From Prevotella lacticifex (GTDB taxonomy: Bacteria > Bacteroidota > Bacteroidia > Bacteroidales > Bacteroidaceae), in assembly GCF_019973375.1 (NCBI RefSeq), contig NZ_BPTV01000002.1:729228-793227 (forward strand): a DNA stretch of 64,000 bases, given 5' to 3'. Position numbers and translations under genes: made by a program. Below the pieces are notes generated by a model. That model had not been told where the DNA came from, made no database searches, and saw nothing but the letters and a program-made list of their open reading frames with translations. This document shows, one piece after another, positions 42,916 to 52,282 of this stretch (positions are counted from its first letter, which is position 1; every line of letters begins with the position of its first letter).

Positions 42916-44505
42916 ATGGCAACAGAAAGACGATATCCGGTAGGAATACAGACCTTTGAGAGAATCATCAAGGATGGATATATCTATGTCGACAAGACCG
43001 ACATTGTATGGAAGTTGGCTCACTATGCCACATTCATCTTTATGAGTCGACCGCGACGCTTTGGCAAGTCGCTGCTCACGTCGACCCTGGATTCTTATTT
43101 CAAGGGCGACCGTGAATTGTTCGAAGGACTGAAGATAATGTCGCTGGAGAAGGAATGGACACAGTATCCCGTGCTCCATCTCGACCTCAGTATTACCAAG
43201 GGACAGGACAATGCCAAAGAATTGCGCGAGACGCTGATGTGGATGATGAAACCTCTGACAGAGGTCTATGGCCGCACGAATGACGAGACGACTCCCGGCA
43301 AACTCCTCACCGGCCTCATCCACCGCGCCAAGGAGAAGACCGGGCGGCAGGTGGCGGTCATCATCGACGAATACGACGCACCGTTGCTCGACGTACTCCA
43401 CAGTCAGGAGACTCTCGATGCCATGCGGAAGGTCATGCAGGAGTTCTATGTGCCGCTGAAGGCCAATGAGGCTTATCTGAAGTTCTGTTTCATCACCGGC
43501 ATCCCGAAGTTCTCGCAGCTGAGCATCTTCTCCACCATCAACAACTTGGCCAATGTGTCTTTGGAGAAGGAGTTCTCTACCATCTGCGGCTTCACCGAGG
43601 AGGAGCTGTGCACCACCCTGTGGCCCGACGTGGAACTGTTGGCCGCTGCCCTACAGACGACGCCGGAGCAGATGCACGACAGACTGAAACAGCGCTACGA
43701 CGGTTATCACTTCGCGGCAGATGCTCCTGAGGTCTATAATCCCTTCAGTCTGCTGAGTTGTTTTCTCCACCGCCGACTAAACAATTACTGGTTCGCCTCC
43801 GGTACGCCGACATTCCTCATAAAGCAGATGCAGCACTTCCACACCGACATCACATCGCTGGACTCCCTCGACGTTCCCGAGTCGGCCTTCGACCAGCCCA
43901 CAGAGAATATGAAGGACGCGCTGCCGCTGCTCTATCAGAGTGGCTATCTCACCATCAAGGACTACGACCCCGAGGGCGAGACGTACCTCCTATCTATCCC
44001 CAACCAGGAGGTGCGGGTAGGCTATGTCAACGGACTGCTGCCCACCTACACTGGCTTGAACAATGCTGATGTGCAGGTGGGATTTGCCCTGAAGTTCTGG
44101 AAGGCTCTCAAGCAGAACGACATCGGCCTCGCCATGGAGCACATGCAGTCTTATCTTGCAGGCATACCATACGTCGAGGGTTTTAAGCAGAAACTCGCCG
44201 AGGCCACGACGAAGGAGGGATTCTACGAATACACGTTCTATCTCATCTTCTCCATGCTCAACGTCTATGTTCGCACGCAGGTGAAGGTGGCTGGCGGTCG
44301 TACTGATATGGTTATCTTCATGCCCGACACGATATATGTCATGGAACTGAAGGTCGGCGACTCGGCCCGCCAAGCCCTCGACCAGATTAACGCACGTGGC
44401 TATGCCAAGCCCTATCTCTCCGACGGCCGCCGTGTTGTTAAGGTCGGTGTCCGTTTCGATACCGACAAGCACACCGTCAGCGAGTGGGAGACGGAAGAAG
44501 CGTAG
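42916..44505 (+). CDS. AAA-ATPase_like / PD-(D/E)XK_9 protein, tandem copy 2
   Basis: 529 residues, same architecture as copy 1 (SRPRRFGKSLLTS, IIDEYDAPLLD, MVIFMPDTIYVMELKV). N-terminal ~100 residues and C-terminal ~150 residues are nearly identical to copy 1; residues ~200-290 are identical to copy 3 instead (LANVSLEKEFSTICGFTEEE). A Thr-to-Pro change gives FITGIPKFSQLS where the others have GITKFSQ, next to the sensor motif; its effect is unknown. Confidence 0.92.
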   Translation: MATERRYPVGIQTFERIIKDGYIYVDKTDIVWKLAHYATFIFMSRPRRFGKSLLTSTLDSYFKGDRELFEGLKIMSLEKEWTQYPVLHLDLSITKGQDNAKELRETLMWMMKPLTEVYGRTNDETTPGKLLTGLIHRAKEKTGRQVAVIIDEYDAPLLDVLHSQETLDAMRKVMQEFYVPLKANEAYLKFCFITGIPKFSQLSIFSTINNLANVSLEKEFSTICGFTEEELCTTLWPDVELLAAALQTTPEQMHDRLKQRYDGYHFAADAPEVYNPFSLLSCFLHRRLNNYWFASGTPTFLIKQMQHFHTDITSLDSLDVPESAFDQPTENMKDALPLLYQSGYLTIKDYDPEGETYLLSIPNQEVRVGYVNGLLPTYTGLNNADVQVGFALKFWKALKQNDIGLAMEHMQSYLAGIPYVEGFKQKLAEATTKEGFYEYTFYLIFSMLNVYVRTQVKVAGGRTDMVIFMPDTIYVMELKVGDSARQALDQINARGYAKPYLSDGRRVVKVGVRFDTDKHTVSEWETEEA

Positions 44506-45064
44506 GAGCAAGAGCTCGCGCAACGGGTTGAGGAGCGCAGGGGACAGAGCACTCAGGGCTTATTGCCGGCCATAAAATGATGTCCCAACCACTTTTCCAC
44601 ATTTGCTTGACTCTAATAGCATCATGCTATCGCGGCAGCTACCGGGAGGTCCACAATAAAATTCATGGACCTGTTTCCGTCATTGGAACACCCAAATATT
44701 ATCAGCGAGTGACAACGCTAACAATAGAAGTGAGGAAAATCATGAACAGGCTTTAACCCCGAAGGGGTGAGTCTCGGCCTACGGGATAGACGGCGAACTT
44801 GCTCGCAAGACTATCCCGTAGACTGAGACTCAGAGCTCCTTTGGGAGCTAAAGACTGTTCGTGGCTATTTTCCTTATACAAGATTATGTTGTTGTCCGCT
44901 GATGGGAGCGGACCTCCTGGGGACGCGGCCATTGCTTGCCGAGACTCGTGCGGAGAATAATCTTCAGCCTAAGAACTTGATGACGATTTTCTTTTACCCA
45001 ATCCTATGTCATCTCAACTTTTTTTTGTAAGTTTGCCGACGGAAGAATATTAGCAGCAAAGACT
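44506..45064. repeat. Spacer between copies 2 and 3 with a large nested hairpin
   Basis: Same start and end as the first spacer but carrying about 190 bp of extra sequence. 44732-44875 folds as a cloverleaf: outer arms GGAAAAT...AACAG / CTGTT...ATTTTCC; branches CCCCGAAGGGG (44757-44767), GAGTCTCGGCCTACGGGATAG paired with CTATCCCGTAGACTGAGACTC-like (44769-44831) and AGCTCCTTTGGGAGCT (44834-44849). It may be a miniature mobile element or a structured transcript. Confidence 0.75.
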
Positions 45065-46651
45065 ATGGCAACAGAAAGACGATATCCGGTAGGAATACAG
45101 ACATTTTCAGAAATCATACGAGAAGGCTACTTGTATGTTGACAAGACCGACCTCGTATGGAAGTTGGCTCATTATTCCAAGTTCATCTTTATGAGTCGTC
45201 CGCGACGCTTTGGCAAGTCGCTGCTCACGTCGACCTTGGATTCTTACTTCAAGGGCGACCGTGAATTGTTCGAAGGCCTGAAAATAATGTCGCTGGAGAA
45301 GGAATGGACACAGTATCCCGTGCTCCATCTCGACCTCAGCGTGGCCAAGGGAAAGTCGTCGCCACAGGAACTACAACGGTCGCTGATTCTGATACTAAAA
45401 CGGATGGACTGTTATGAGGAAGCCCCCAACGAGGTTACTCCCGGTGAGAAACTCGACGGGTTGATAAGACGGCTTTATAAGAAGACCGGGCGGCAGGTGG
45501 CGGTCATCATCGACGAATACGACGCACCGCTGCTCGACGTACTCCACAGTCAGGAGACTCTCGATGCCATGCGGAAAGTCATGCAGGAGTTCTATGTGCC
45601 GCTGAAGGCCAATGAGGCTTACCTGAAGTTCTGTTTCATCACCGGCATCACGAAGTTCTCGCAGCTGAGCATCTTCTCCACCATCAACAACTTGGCCAAT
45701 GTGTCTTTGGAGAAGGAGTTCTCTACCATCTGCGGCTTCACCGAGGAGGAGCTGTGCACCACCCTGTGGCCCGACGTGGAACTGTTGGCCGCTGCCCTAC
45801 AGACGACGCCGGAGCAGATGCACGACAGACTGAAACAGCGCTACGACGGTTATCACTTCGCGGCAGATGCTCCTGAGGTCTATAATCCCTTCAGTCTGCT
45901 GAGTTGTTTTCTCCACCGCCGACTAAACAATTACTGGTTCGCCTCCGGTACGCCGACATTCCTCATAAAGCAGATGCAGCACTTCCACACCGACATCACA
46001 TCGCTGGACTCCCTCGACGTTCCCGAGTCGGCCTTCGACCAGCCCACGGAGAATATGAAGGACGCGCTGCCGCTGCTCTATCAGAGTGGCTACCTCACCA
46101 TCAAGGACTATGACCCCGAGGGCGAGACTTACCTCCTATCTATCCCCAACCAGGAGGTGCGGGTAGGCTATGTCAACGGACTGCTGCCCACCTACACTGG
46201 CTTGAACAATGCTGATGTGCAGGTGGGATTTGCCCTGAAGTTCTGGAAGGCTCTCAAGCAGAATGACATCGACCTCGCCATGGAGCACATGCAGTCTTAT
46301 CTTGCAGGCATACCATACGTCGAGGGTTTTAAGCAGAAGCTCGCCGAGGCCACGACGAAGGAGGGATTCTACGAATACACGTTCTATCTCATCTTCTCCA
46401 TGCTCAACGTCTATGTTCGCACGCAGGTGAAAGTGGCTGGCGGTCGTACTGATATGGTTATCTTCATGCCCGACACGATATATGTCATGGAACTGAAGGT
46501 CGGCGATTCTGCCCGCCAAGCCCTCGACCAGATTAACGCACGTGGCTATGCCAAGCCCTATCTCTCCGACGGCCGCCGTGTTGTTAAGGTCGTTGTCCGT
46601 TTCGATACCGACAAGCACACCGTCAGCGAGTGGGAGACGGAAGAGGCGTAG
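45065..46651 (+). CDS. AAA-ATPase_like / PD-(D/E)XK_9 protein, tandem copy 3 (mosaic)
   Basis: 528 residues. Two blocks differ sharply from copies 1 and 2: residues 13-24 (TFSEIIREGYLYVDK instead of TFERIIKDGYIYVDK) and residues ~95-138 (KSSPQELQRSLILILKRMDC... instead of QDNAKELRETLMWMME...), while flanking DNA is almost identical. The TFSEI block resembles the distant paralogue at 8034-9596 (TFSEIVNNDYVYVDK). This is the pattern of gene conversion from another family member. Late change GV to VV near the C-terminus (KVVVRFDTDK). Confidence 0.92.
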   Translation: MATERRYPVGIQTFSEIIREGYLYVDKTDLVWKLAHYSKFIFMSRPRRFGKSLLTSTLDSYFKGDRELFEGLKIMSLEKEWTQYPVLHLDLSVAKGKSSPQELQRSLILILKRMDCYEEAPNEVTPGEKLDGLIRRLYKKTGRQVAVIIDEYDAPLLDVLHSQETLDAMRKVMQEFYVPLKANEAYLKFCFITGITKFSQLSIFSTINNLANVSLEKEFSTICGFTEEELCTTLWPDVELLAAALQTTPEQMHDRLKQRYDGYHFAADAPEVYNPFSLLSCFLHRRLNNYWFASGTPTFLIKQMQHFHTDITSLDSLDVPESAFDQPTENMKDALPLLYQSGYLTIKDYDPEGETYLLSIPNQEVRVGYVNGLLPTYTGLNNADVQVGFALKFWKALKQNDIDLAMEHMQSYLAGIPYVEGFKQKLAEATTKEGFYEYTFYLIFSMLNVYVRTQVKVAGGRTDMVIFMPDTIYVMELKVGDSARQALDQINARGYAKPYLSDGRRVVKVVVRFDTDKHTVSEWETEEA

Positions 46652-46727
46652 GAGCAAGATCGACCTGTCTCCAGGTTGCTAACGGGAGAAAACAGCGGGT
46701 GCGAGGCGGTGCTTCCCGTCTCACGCA

Positions 46728-48473
46728 TTATTTATTTCCCGTGAAGTGGATCCAGTCGACATCGAAGAATGGCGAGTCGTTCTTCGTCGACGGCCGCATG
46801 CAGTAGAAGCCTATCTTCGCACCGATCCACTTGCCCTCCTTTATCTCGAAGGGCTGTCCGAGGTCGGTAAACTTCTTGCCGTCCTTACTGTAGGCAAACT
46901 GGGCGAAAGCCCTGATGGCGTTGCCCGTGCCCTCGCTGTGGACTTTCGCGCGGACGTACATCCACGGTGTGGCGCTGCGCGGCTGGGGAATATCGTCGAC
47001 GGCATACTTCTGGGTGTATGGCTTCGGCATGGCCGTGAGCTTCACCGCCTGCTCGGCGACAGTCTGCTCGGCGGCCCCTTTCTGGGCATCCTTGCAGACG
47101 ACATAGCGCATGGCGCAGCCGTCCTTTGTCGAGACAAATTTTATTCCGGCATAGTCGAGGCCCATGATGACGAAACCGCCCTCCTCACCCTTGGGTTTGA
47201 AGTCGGGGTTCGGGATGAAGCGCACGCGCGCCGTGGCCGTGAAGTTCTCAGTCGGCAGCTTCTGCAGCAGTGCGTTCTGTAAGTCGCTGACGTTGCGGTA
47301 GTTGTCGGGAGCCTGCGGTCCATAGAGACGCAGCCGGCTCTTCTTGGCGTCGCAGAAATACCAGTACTGGCTGAACGGTCCCTCAAACTGCCACTGCGGT
47401 CCGAGCTCGGTGCTGTTGAAGTCGTCGTCCTCACTGGGCTGCAGATTCTTGCCCGCGGGCAGGTTCGGTTTCTTCCATACGCTCACCGGGTCGCCACAGC
47501 CGTCGCCGTCGGCATCATTGCCAATGACGAGCCAGTCGTTGACCCACCGTGCGGGTTGCAGATGGATGACGCGGCCATAGGCGTGCTTGTCCTGGAAGTG
47601 GATGAACCAGTCCTCGCCGTTCTGCGTGTCGACCCACGCGCCCTGATGAGGGCCGTTGACCTTCGACTTGCCCTGGGCCATCCCGACATACTCGTCGTAG
47701 GGGCCGAAGGGGTTCTTCGACCGCAGCTCGACCTGCCATCCGTACTTCACGCCACCTGCCGGTGACATTATATAATAGTAGCCGTTGCGTTTGTAGAATT
47801 TCGTTCCCTCGATGGTGGGCTGGTCCTCATGGCCGTCGTAGACCATCCGCGAGGGTCCCGTGACATGTGTGCCGTCGGGCGACATCGGGGCTACGAAGAG
47901 CACCGATTTCACCCCTGCCCTCGACCCGGCGCATCCGTGGGAGAGGTAGGCGCGGCCGTCGTCGTCCCACAGCGGGCAACAGTCGATAAGGCCCTTTGCC
48001 TCCTTGACGAGGACGGGCTTCTCCCACGGTCCGCGCACGTCGCGGGCTTTCGTCATGAACAGTCCCTGGTCGGGGTCGCCCCAGTAGATGTAGAACCAGC
48101 CGTCGTGATAGCGTATCGACGGAGCCCACACGTAGTTGCCGTGCTGCGACCGGCGGTGCCAGTCGAGGTCGGTGCCACGGTACTTCTCGAGGACGGGATA
48201 GTCGTCGGTGAGCGCCGTACCGACTATCTGCCAGTTGACGAGGTCGGTGGAGTGCAGGATTTGCAGCCCGGGGAAGCAGGCGAACGACGATGCCGTCATA
48301 TAGTAGTCGTTGCCCACGCGGCACACGTCGGGATCGCTGTAGTCGGCATCGATGATAGGATTGCGGTATTTGTTTCCCGCAACGTTAGGATTCCATGTCT
48401 TCGACGGTTCCTGCGCCGGGGCCGCAGCCGTGAGCGTGAGGGCCGTCAGGAAGATGATGTTTCTTAATTTCAT
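46728..48473 (-). CDS. GH43 family glycosidase with C-terminal beta-sandwich
   Basis: A 581-residue secreted enzyme (signal peptide NIIFLTALTLTAAAPAQ). Five-bladed propeller with the GH43 acids: NPIIDADYSDPDVCRVGNDY (base Asp), GLIDCCPLWDDDGRAYL (pKa-tuning Asp) and DQPTIEGTKFYKRNGYYYI (acid Glu). The C-terminal ~200 residues (DDFNSTELGPQWQFEG onward) are a concanavalin-like domain typical of beta-xylosidase/arabinofuranosidase members. It acts on arabinose or xylose side chains. It is on the opposite strand from the HTCS-linked enzymes but may serve the same plant glycan. Confidence 0.92.
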   Translation of the reverse strand: MKLRNIIFLTALTLTAAAPAQEPSKTWNPNVAGNKYRNPIIDADYSDPDVCRVGNDYYMTASSFACFPGLQILHSTDLVNWQIVGTALTDDYPVLEKYRGTDLDWHRRSQHGNYVWAPSIRYHDGWFYIYWGDPDQGLFMTKARDVRGPWEKPVLVKEAKGLIDCCPLWDDDGRAYLSHGCAGSRAGVKSVLFVAPMSPDGTHVTGPSRMVYDGHEDQPTIEGTKFYKRNGYYYIMSPAGGVKYGWQVELRSKNPFGPYDEYVGMAQGKSKVNGPHQGAWVDTQNGEDWFIHFQDKHAYGRVIHLQPARWVNDWLVIGNDADGDGCGDPVSVWKKPNLPAGKNLQPSEDDDFNSTELGPQWQFEGPFSQYWYFCDAKKSRLRLYGPQAPDNYRNVSDLQNALLQKLPTENFTATARVRFIPNPDFKPKGEEGGFVIMGLDYAGIKFVSTKDGCAMRYVVCKDAQKGAAEQTVAEQAVKLTAMPKPYTQKYAVDDIPQPRSATPWMYVRAKVHSEGTGNAIRAFAQFAYSKDGKKFTDLGQPFEIKEGKWIGAKIGFYCMRPSTKNDSPFFDVDWIHFTGNK

Positions 48474-48917
48474 TGTTTCTGAATTGGTTTAGTATTTAGT
48501 GGTGTCCACCCAAGAAAGTCCTTTTTACGGAAATCAGCATTGATTATCAGTGAATTTCAGGAGTTTATCGAGCGAACTGTTAAGTAAGATTTTCAGGACT
48601 TTATCGAGCGAACTGTTAAGTAAGATTTGTCATGTGGCAGTAGGACGGGGATAAACCCCGCCCCTACGGCGGATGAGTGCAGCAAGTTCGTTATCAACGG
48701 ATTGCCAACGCGATTGTCACGATGGATGCGTGCAATTGTCCACAGATTGCGGAAGGTCCTAACCCTGCAAACGTTCTTTGCGGCATATTCGTTAATCGCC
48801 CATTTAAACGTTTGTCCATTACCACGAAGGATTGGACGGCACGGCATGGCCCCACCCCGCCGCAGCAAGAAGAAAAAACGGCTTCGGCGAAGGTCGCTCA
48901 CCGGAACCGTTTTTCCT
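48474..48917. repeat. Non-coding gap with tandem and interspersed repeats
   Basis: 48554-48627 holds two 36-bp copies of TTTATCGAGCGAACTGTTAA-type sequence. 48636-48715 is a partial copy of the interspersed repeat (GTAGGACGGGGATAAACCCC...TACGG, GAGTGCAGCAAGTTCGTTATC). The rest shows no gene. Confidence 0.75.
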
Positions 48918-49712
48918 TTATTTCACTCTCATTGACGTCTTTCCGTCGCGCTGTATTCGTGTTTCGATGACATACGACGACGAAGCATCGGGAATGCCCA
49001 CGGTGGCATCGAGATACACGCTTGTGGAGTCGGCACCGAAGAGGTCCATATACCTGAGCATCGACTTGCTGACCATATCCTTCGGCATGTAGCGCTCAAA
49101 CTCGCCCTTGACGAAATCATGGTTGTAGACCACCACACCGTCGAAGAGCACGGTGACGTGGGCCTGGTTGTCGAGATAGAGGTTGTCGACCTCTATTCCG
49201 ACATCGTTATAATCGGTTTTTATCACCGGGTCGGTCGTGGGCTCCACCTTAACCTTCACCTCCCACCGGCTGCCTTCGGCATGGAAGAGGGTGTCGGAAC
49301 TGTAGTGGCGCAGCACGTTGATGGCGTAGGGACGGTAGACATTGAACTGTCCGCGCAGTGTCTCGCCGCTGTCCTTGGTGAGTTTCACCTCGTCGCCCAT
49401 CTCGTTGATGAACTTAAAGAGGTGGGGAGCCTGCTTGGTAATCTTGTAGTGGCGGAGCTCGGTGTGGCCCTGGATATACAGACTGTCGCCGTAGACCCAG
49501 AATTTCGCCGGCTGACTGGTGGAGTCGGGATAGAAGATGCTGTCGCCCCTGACCCAGAAGACGGCATTCTCGTTCTCGTCGTCCATCCATATTCCCTGAA
49601 GCATCTGCTTGGCCTGACGGTCCTCGTTGGCGGCGGTATCAGTGCCGCGGCGGCATCCGGCCATGGCGAGCAGCGCTGCTAAGGCAATGAGAATTATTGT
49701 TGAGTGTTTCAT
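48918..49712 (-). CDS. Lipoprotein of unknown function (DUF4738-like)
   Basis: 264 residues from the ATG at 49712, which gives a clear lipoprotein signal (STIILIALAALLAMAGC); the longer open frame to 49955 lies inside rfbC antisense and is not used. Mature part: MLQGIWMDDENENAVFWVRG, GDSIFYPDSTSQPAKFWVYG, YKITKQAPHLFKFINEMG, then a beta-rich half. This looks like a Bacteroidota outer-membrane lipoprotein of the DUF4738 kind, but the family is not certain. It starts 38 bp after rfbC and may be in its operon. Confidence 0.7.
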   Translation of the reverse strand: MKHSTIILIALAALLAMAGCRRGTDTAANEDRQAKQMLQGIWMDDENENAVFWVRGDSIFYPDSTSQPAKFWVYGDSLYIQGHTELRHYKITKQAPHLFKFINEMGDEVKLTKDSGETLRGQFNVYRPYAINVLRHYSSDTLFHAEGSRWEVKVKVEPTTDPVIKTDYNDVGIEVDNLYLDNQAHVTVLFDGVVVYNHDFVKGEFERYMPKDMVSKSMLRYMDLFGADSTSVYLDATVGIPDASSSYVIETRIQRDGKTSMRVK

Positions 49713-49749
49713 ATTTCGCCTTGTCATGCCCGTGGCATGATTGTCAGTA

Positions 49750-50304
49750 TTATTCGAAGACCTCTGCATCGGCGAGAGCCACCCCGCGCTGCATGTCCTT
49801 CTCCGAGCGGACGACATCCTTCGGATCGATAGGCCACTCGATGTTGATCGTCGGGTCGTCCCAGCGGATACTGGCCTCGCTCTGAGGAGCATAGATATTG
49901 TCGACCTTATAAGTGAAGATGGCCTCATCGCTGAGGACGAGGAATCCATGGGCAAAGCCGCGGGGGATGAAGAACTGGCGCTTGTTCTCGCCCGAGAGCT
50001 CCACAGCTACATACTTGCCGAAGGTGGGACTCGACTTGCGGATGTCGACAGCCACGTCGACGACGCGCCCGCTGATGACGCGGACGAGCTTGGCCTGCGA
50101 GAACTCGCCTTTCTGATAGTGAAGGCCGCGAAGAACACCATAGGAACTCTTCGACTCGTTGTCCTGGACAAACTCGACATGACGGCCGATATGCTCGTCG
50201 AAGTCGCTCTGGCGGTAGGACTCAAAGAAGTAACCGCGGTTGTCGTTGAACACTTTGGGCTCGAGCACCCATACTCCCTCAATAGCTGTTTTCTTAAACT
50301 CCAT
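49750..50304 (-). CDS. rfbC: dTDP-4-dehydrorhamnose 3,5-epimerase
   Basis: A 184-residue RmlC enzyme: VWVLEPKVFNDNRGYFFESY, FVQDNESKSSYGVLRGLHYQ (catalytic His in GLHYQ), KLVRVISGRVVDVAVDIRKS, FIPRGFAHGFLVLSD. It epimerises C3 and C5 of dTDP-4-keto-6-deoxyglucose on the way to dTDP-L-rhamnose. No rfbA, B or D gene is adjacent, so it is a detached member of the pathway here. Transcribed from a consensus promoter with a 150-base leader. Confidence 0.95.
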   Translation of the reverse strand: MEFKKTAIEGVWVLEPKVFNDNRGYFFESYRQSDFDEHIGRHVEFVQDNESKSSYGVLRGLHYQKGEFSQAKLVRVISGRVVDVAVDIRKSSPTFGKYVAVELSGENKRQFFIPRGFAHGFLVLSDEAIFTYKVDNIYAPQSEASIRWDDPTINIEWPIDPKDVVRSEKDMQRGVALADAEVFE

Positions 50305-50460
50305 TTTGTTTCCTTGTTGAAATACAGTGGTTGCGACACAATAGCCCGCCGCCGCTCACAACAATGTGGCTCGACAGTGCTGCCGCTCCCAGTTCAATAT
50401 ATTATCAGTTTGTTTTGATGCGAATTTTTCTTTCTTAGTATACTATATAGAATATGTGTG

Positions 50461-50491
50461 CAAAGATACACTTTTTCGGGCAAAGAACAAA
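50461..50491 (-). promoter_or_regulatory. Promoter of rfbC
   Basis: Minus strand TTTG (50491-50488), 19 bp, TATCTTTG (50468-50461): an exact Bacteroidota consensus. Confidence 0.75.
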
Positions 50492-50541
50492 GCCTTGACA
50501 GCTTTTTAATGATTAATTTAATTAAAATCCGCGGCACTCGC

Positions 50542-50572
50542 TTGGTAATTACAGAATTAAATCGTAATTTTG
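50542..50572 (+). promoter_or_regulatory. Promoter of the HU-SPOR/FHA operon
   Basis: TTGG (50542-50545), 19 bp, TAATTTTG (50565-50572), 31 bp before the ATG at 50604; an exact consensus. Confidence 0.78.
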
Positions 50573-50603
50573 CAACTTGAAATAAAACGATTATTAATCA
50601 CCC

Positions 50604-51701
50604 GTGATACGACTCGCAAGACATATAGAGATATTGCTGTTGGGCAATGAGTGCGTTATCGTCCCCAATCTCGGGGGCTTTGTGGCGCATCGCGTTGTGG
50701 CCCGCTACGACGGCGACGAGGAGCTCTTCCTGCCGCCCTACCGTACGTTGGGGTTCAACCCGATGCTGAAGATGAACGACTCACTGCTCGCACAGTCGTA
50801 TGTCGAGGCCTACGACCTCAGCTATCCCGAGGCCGTGAGTGCCATCGAGGATGAGGTGCGCGAGATGCTGCGTATCATGGGTAATACGGGCAGCTACGAA
50901 CTGGAGAACCTCGGGCGGCTCTTCTACGACCACGACGGCAAGATGAACTTCGAGCCGTGTGAGGCGGGAATCCTCACCCCGCAGTTCTATGCTTTCAGCT
51001 CCTTCGAGATGCCCCTTCTGCCGGCCGACAAGGAGGTACCGGCTACCGTCGAGGCCGAAGTCGCTGAGGAGAAGCCCCGCGCCATATATATCGCCAAGGA
51101 GGGCGGTCGCCGCACGCTGAATATCAGCCTCAAGGCCGTCCGCAATACCGCCGTGGCCGCTGTCGTGGTGGCCACCGTAGGCCTTATAGCCTTCCCCATA
51201 GCCCACCGCCATGGTGCGATGACGACGGGGAATATCGAGAGCGGATTCTACGAGATGCTCATCCCCCACAGCAGCGACAGTCATACGAAGACGGCGGCTT
51301 TCAGTGCCCGTGGCACCGGAAGCAAGACTGCCGCCCCAACCAACGCTGAAACCACCGCTGCAAAGACCGATCAGGCACAAGCCAGCGAGGCCACGGCAAC
51401 GGAGAAGAACACCGAGGCAGCAGCAACGGCCAGCGACGACGGCACTGACGCGACGGCACCGGCATCAGCCGGCAGCCACTGGAGTATCGTGGTGTGCTCG
51501 CATGTGCCACGCGCCAACGCCGAGGCATTGGCTGCAAAGCTCCGCAAGGAGGGCCGCAGCGACGTTATCGTCAGTACGACGGGGGCCGTAAAAGTGCTCT
51601 ACGGACATTTCAAGACAAAGGACGAGGCCCACAAACGCCTCAACGATCTCGTCGGCGACGACACATTCAAGGACTCATGGCTATTGGAGGTTAAGGAATG
51701 A
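50604..51701 (+). CDS. HU-CCDC81 / SPOR domain membrane protein
   Basis: A 365-residue protein. Residues 1-125 hold the CCDC81-type prokaryotic HU region (LLLGNECVIVPNLGGFVAHR, GFNPMLKMNDSLLAQSY, YELENLGRLFYDHDGKMNFE). A single membrane helix at about 175-200 (AVAAVVVATVGLIAFPIA), a low-complexity Ala/Thr linker, and a C-terminal SPOR domain (HWSIVVCSHVPRANAEALAA, KVLYGHFKTKDEAHKRLNDL). SPOR domains bind denuded peptidoglycan at the septum. The HU part would stay in the cytoplasm, so the protein could link DNA or a partner to the division site. Its stop overlaps the next gene as ATGA. Confidence 0.88.
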   Translation: MIRLARHIEILLLGNECVIVPNLGGFVAHRVVARYDGDEELFLPPYRTLGFNPMLKMNDSLLAQSYVEAYDLSYPEAVSAIEDEVREMLRIMGNTGSYELENLGRLFYDHDGKMNFEPCEAGILTPQFYAFSSFEMPLLPADKEVPATVEAEVAEEKPRAIYIAKEGGRRTLNISLKAVRNTAVAAVVVATVGLIAFPIAHRHGAMTTGNIESGFYEMLIPHSSDSHTKTAAFSARGTGSKTAAPTNAETTAAKTDQAQASEATATEKNTEAAATASDDGTDATAPASAGSHWSIVVCSHVPRANAEALAAKLRKEGRSDVIVSTTGAVKVLYGHFKTKDEAHKRLNDLVGDDTFKDSWLLEVKE

Positions 51702-52225
51702 AAAAGGTGAGATGCCCGCAATGCGGTGAGCCCCTGACCTTCGACGAGACGAGGTTTGTGGCCGGACAGAAGGTGATGTTCGTATGCGAAAAATGCGGAA
51801 AGAAGTTCGGAATACGCTTCGGACTCTCGAAACTCAAGGATAATCCCACCGACGCCGAGGAGGAGACGCGCGCCGGCAACGCTCCCTATGGCATGATTGT
51901 GGCCATAGAGAATAAATACTCTTTCCGACAGGAGATTCCCCTCCAGACGGGCGACAACAGCATCGGCCGGATGATGCGGGGCAACAAGGTGCGGTGCCCC
52001 ATCGATACGGGCGACCTCACCATGGACCTCAACCACTGTGTCATTACCGTGAGCCGCACGAAGAAAGGAGCTCTGCAATACGTTCTCCGCGACGGACCGA
52101 GCAACAACGGCACCTTCCTCAACGGCGAGCGCATCGACCCGCAGGAGCGCCGCATAATCGAGCCGGGGGCAATGATAAATATCGGGGCCACAACCATAAT
52201 CCTCAGCGACGGCAGCGAGGACTGA
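51698..52225 (+). CDS. Zinc-ribbon and FHA domain protein
   Basis: A 175-residue protein: N-terminal zinc ribbon (KKVRCPQCGEPLTF, VMFVCEKCGKKFGIRFG) and a C-terminal FHA domain (NSIGRMMRGNKVRCPIDTGD, SNNGTFLNGERI, IIEPGAMINIG). FHA domains bind phosphothreonine peptides. It overlaps the HU-SPOR gene by 4 bp, so the two are made together and may act in one envelope or division complex. Confidence 0.88.
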   Translation: MKKVRCPQCGEPLTFDETRFVAGQKVMFVCEKCGKKFGIRFGLSKLKDNPTDAEEETRAGNAPYGMIVAIENKYSFRQEIPLQTGDNSIGRMMRGNKVRCPIDTGDLTMDLNHCVITVSRTKKGALQYVLRDGPSNNGTFLNGERIDPQERRIIEPGAMINIGATTIILSDGSED

Positions 52226-52282
52226 CAACGGCACGCTGCGGCAAGCAGGATTCAATTTTCAGGACAACAAAACGACGGCATC

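Noticed and set aside
48918..49955. 345-codon version of the lipoprotein gene
   Set aside because: The N-terminal 81 codons are antisense-phase reading of rfbC DNA; the lipoprotein signal begins at 49712.
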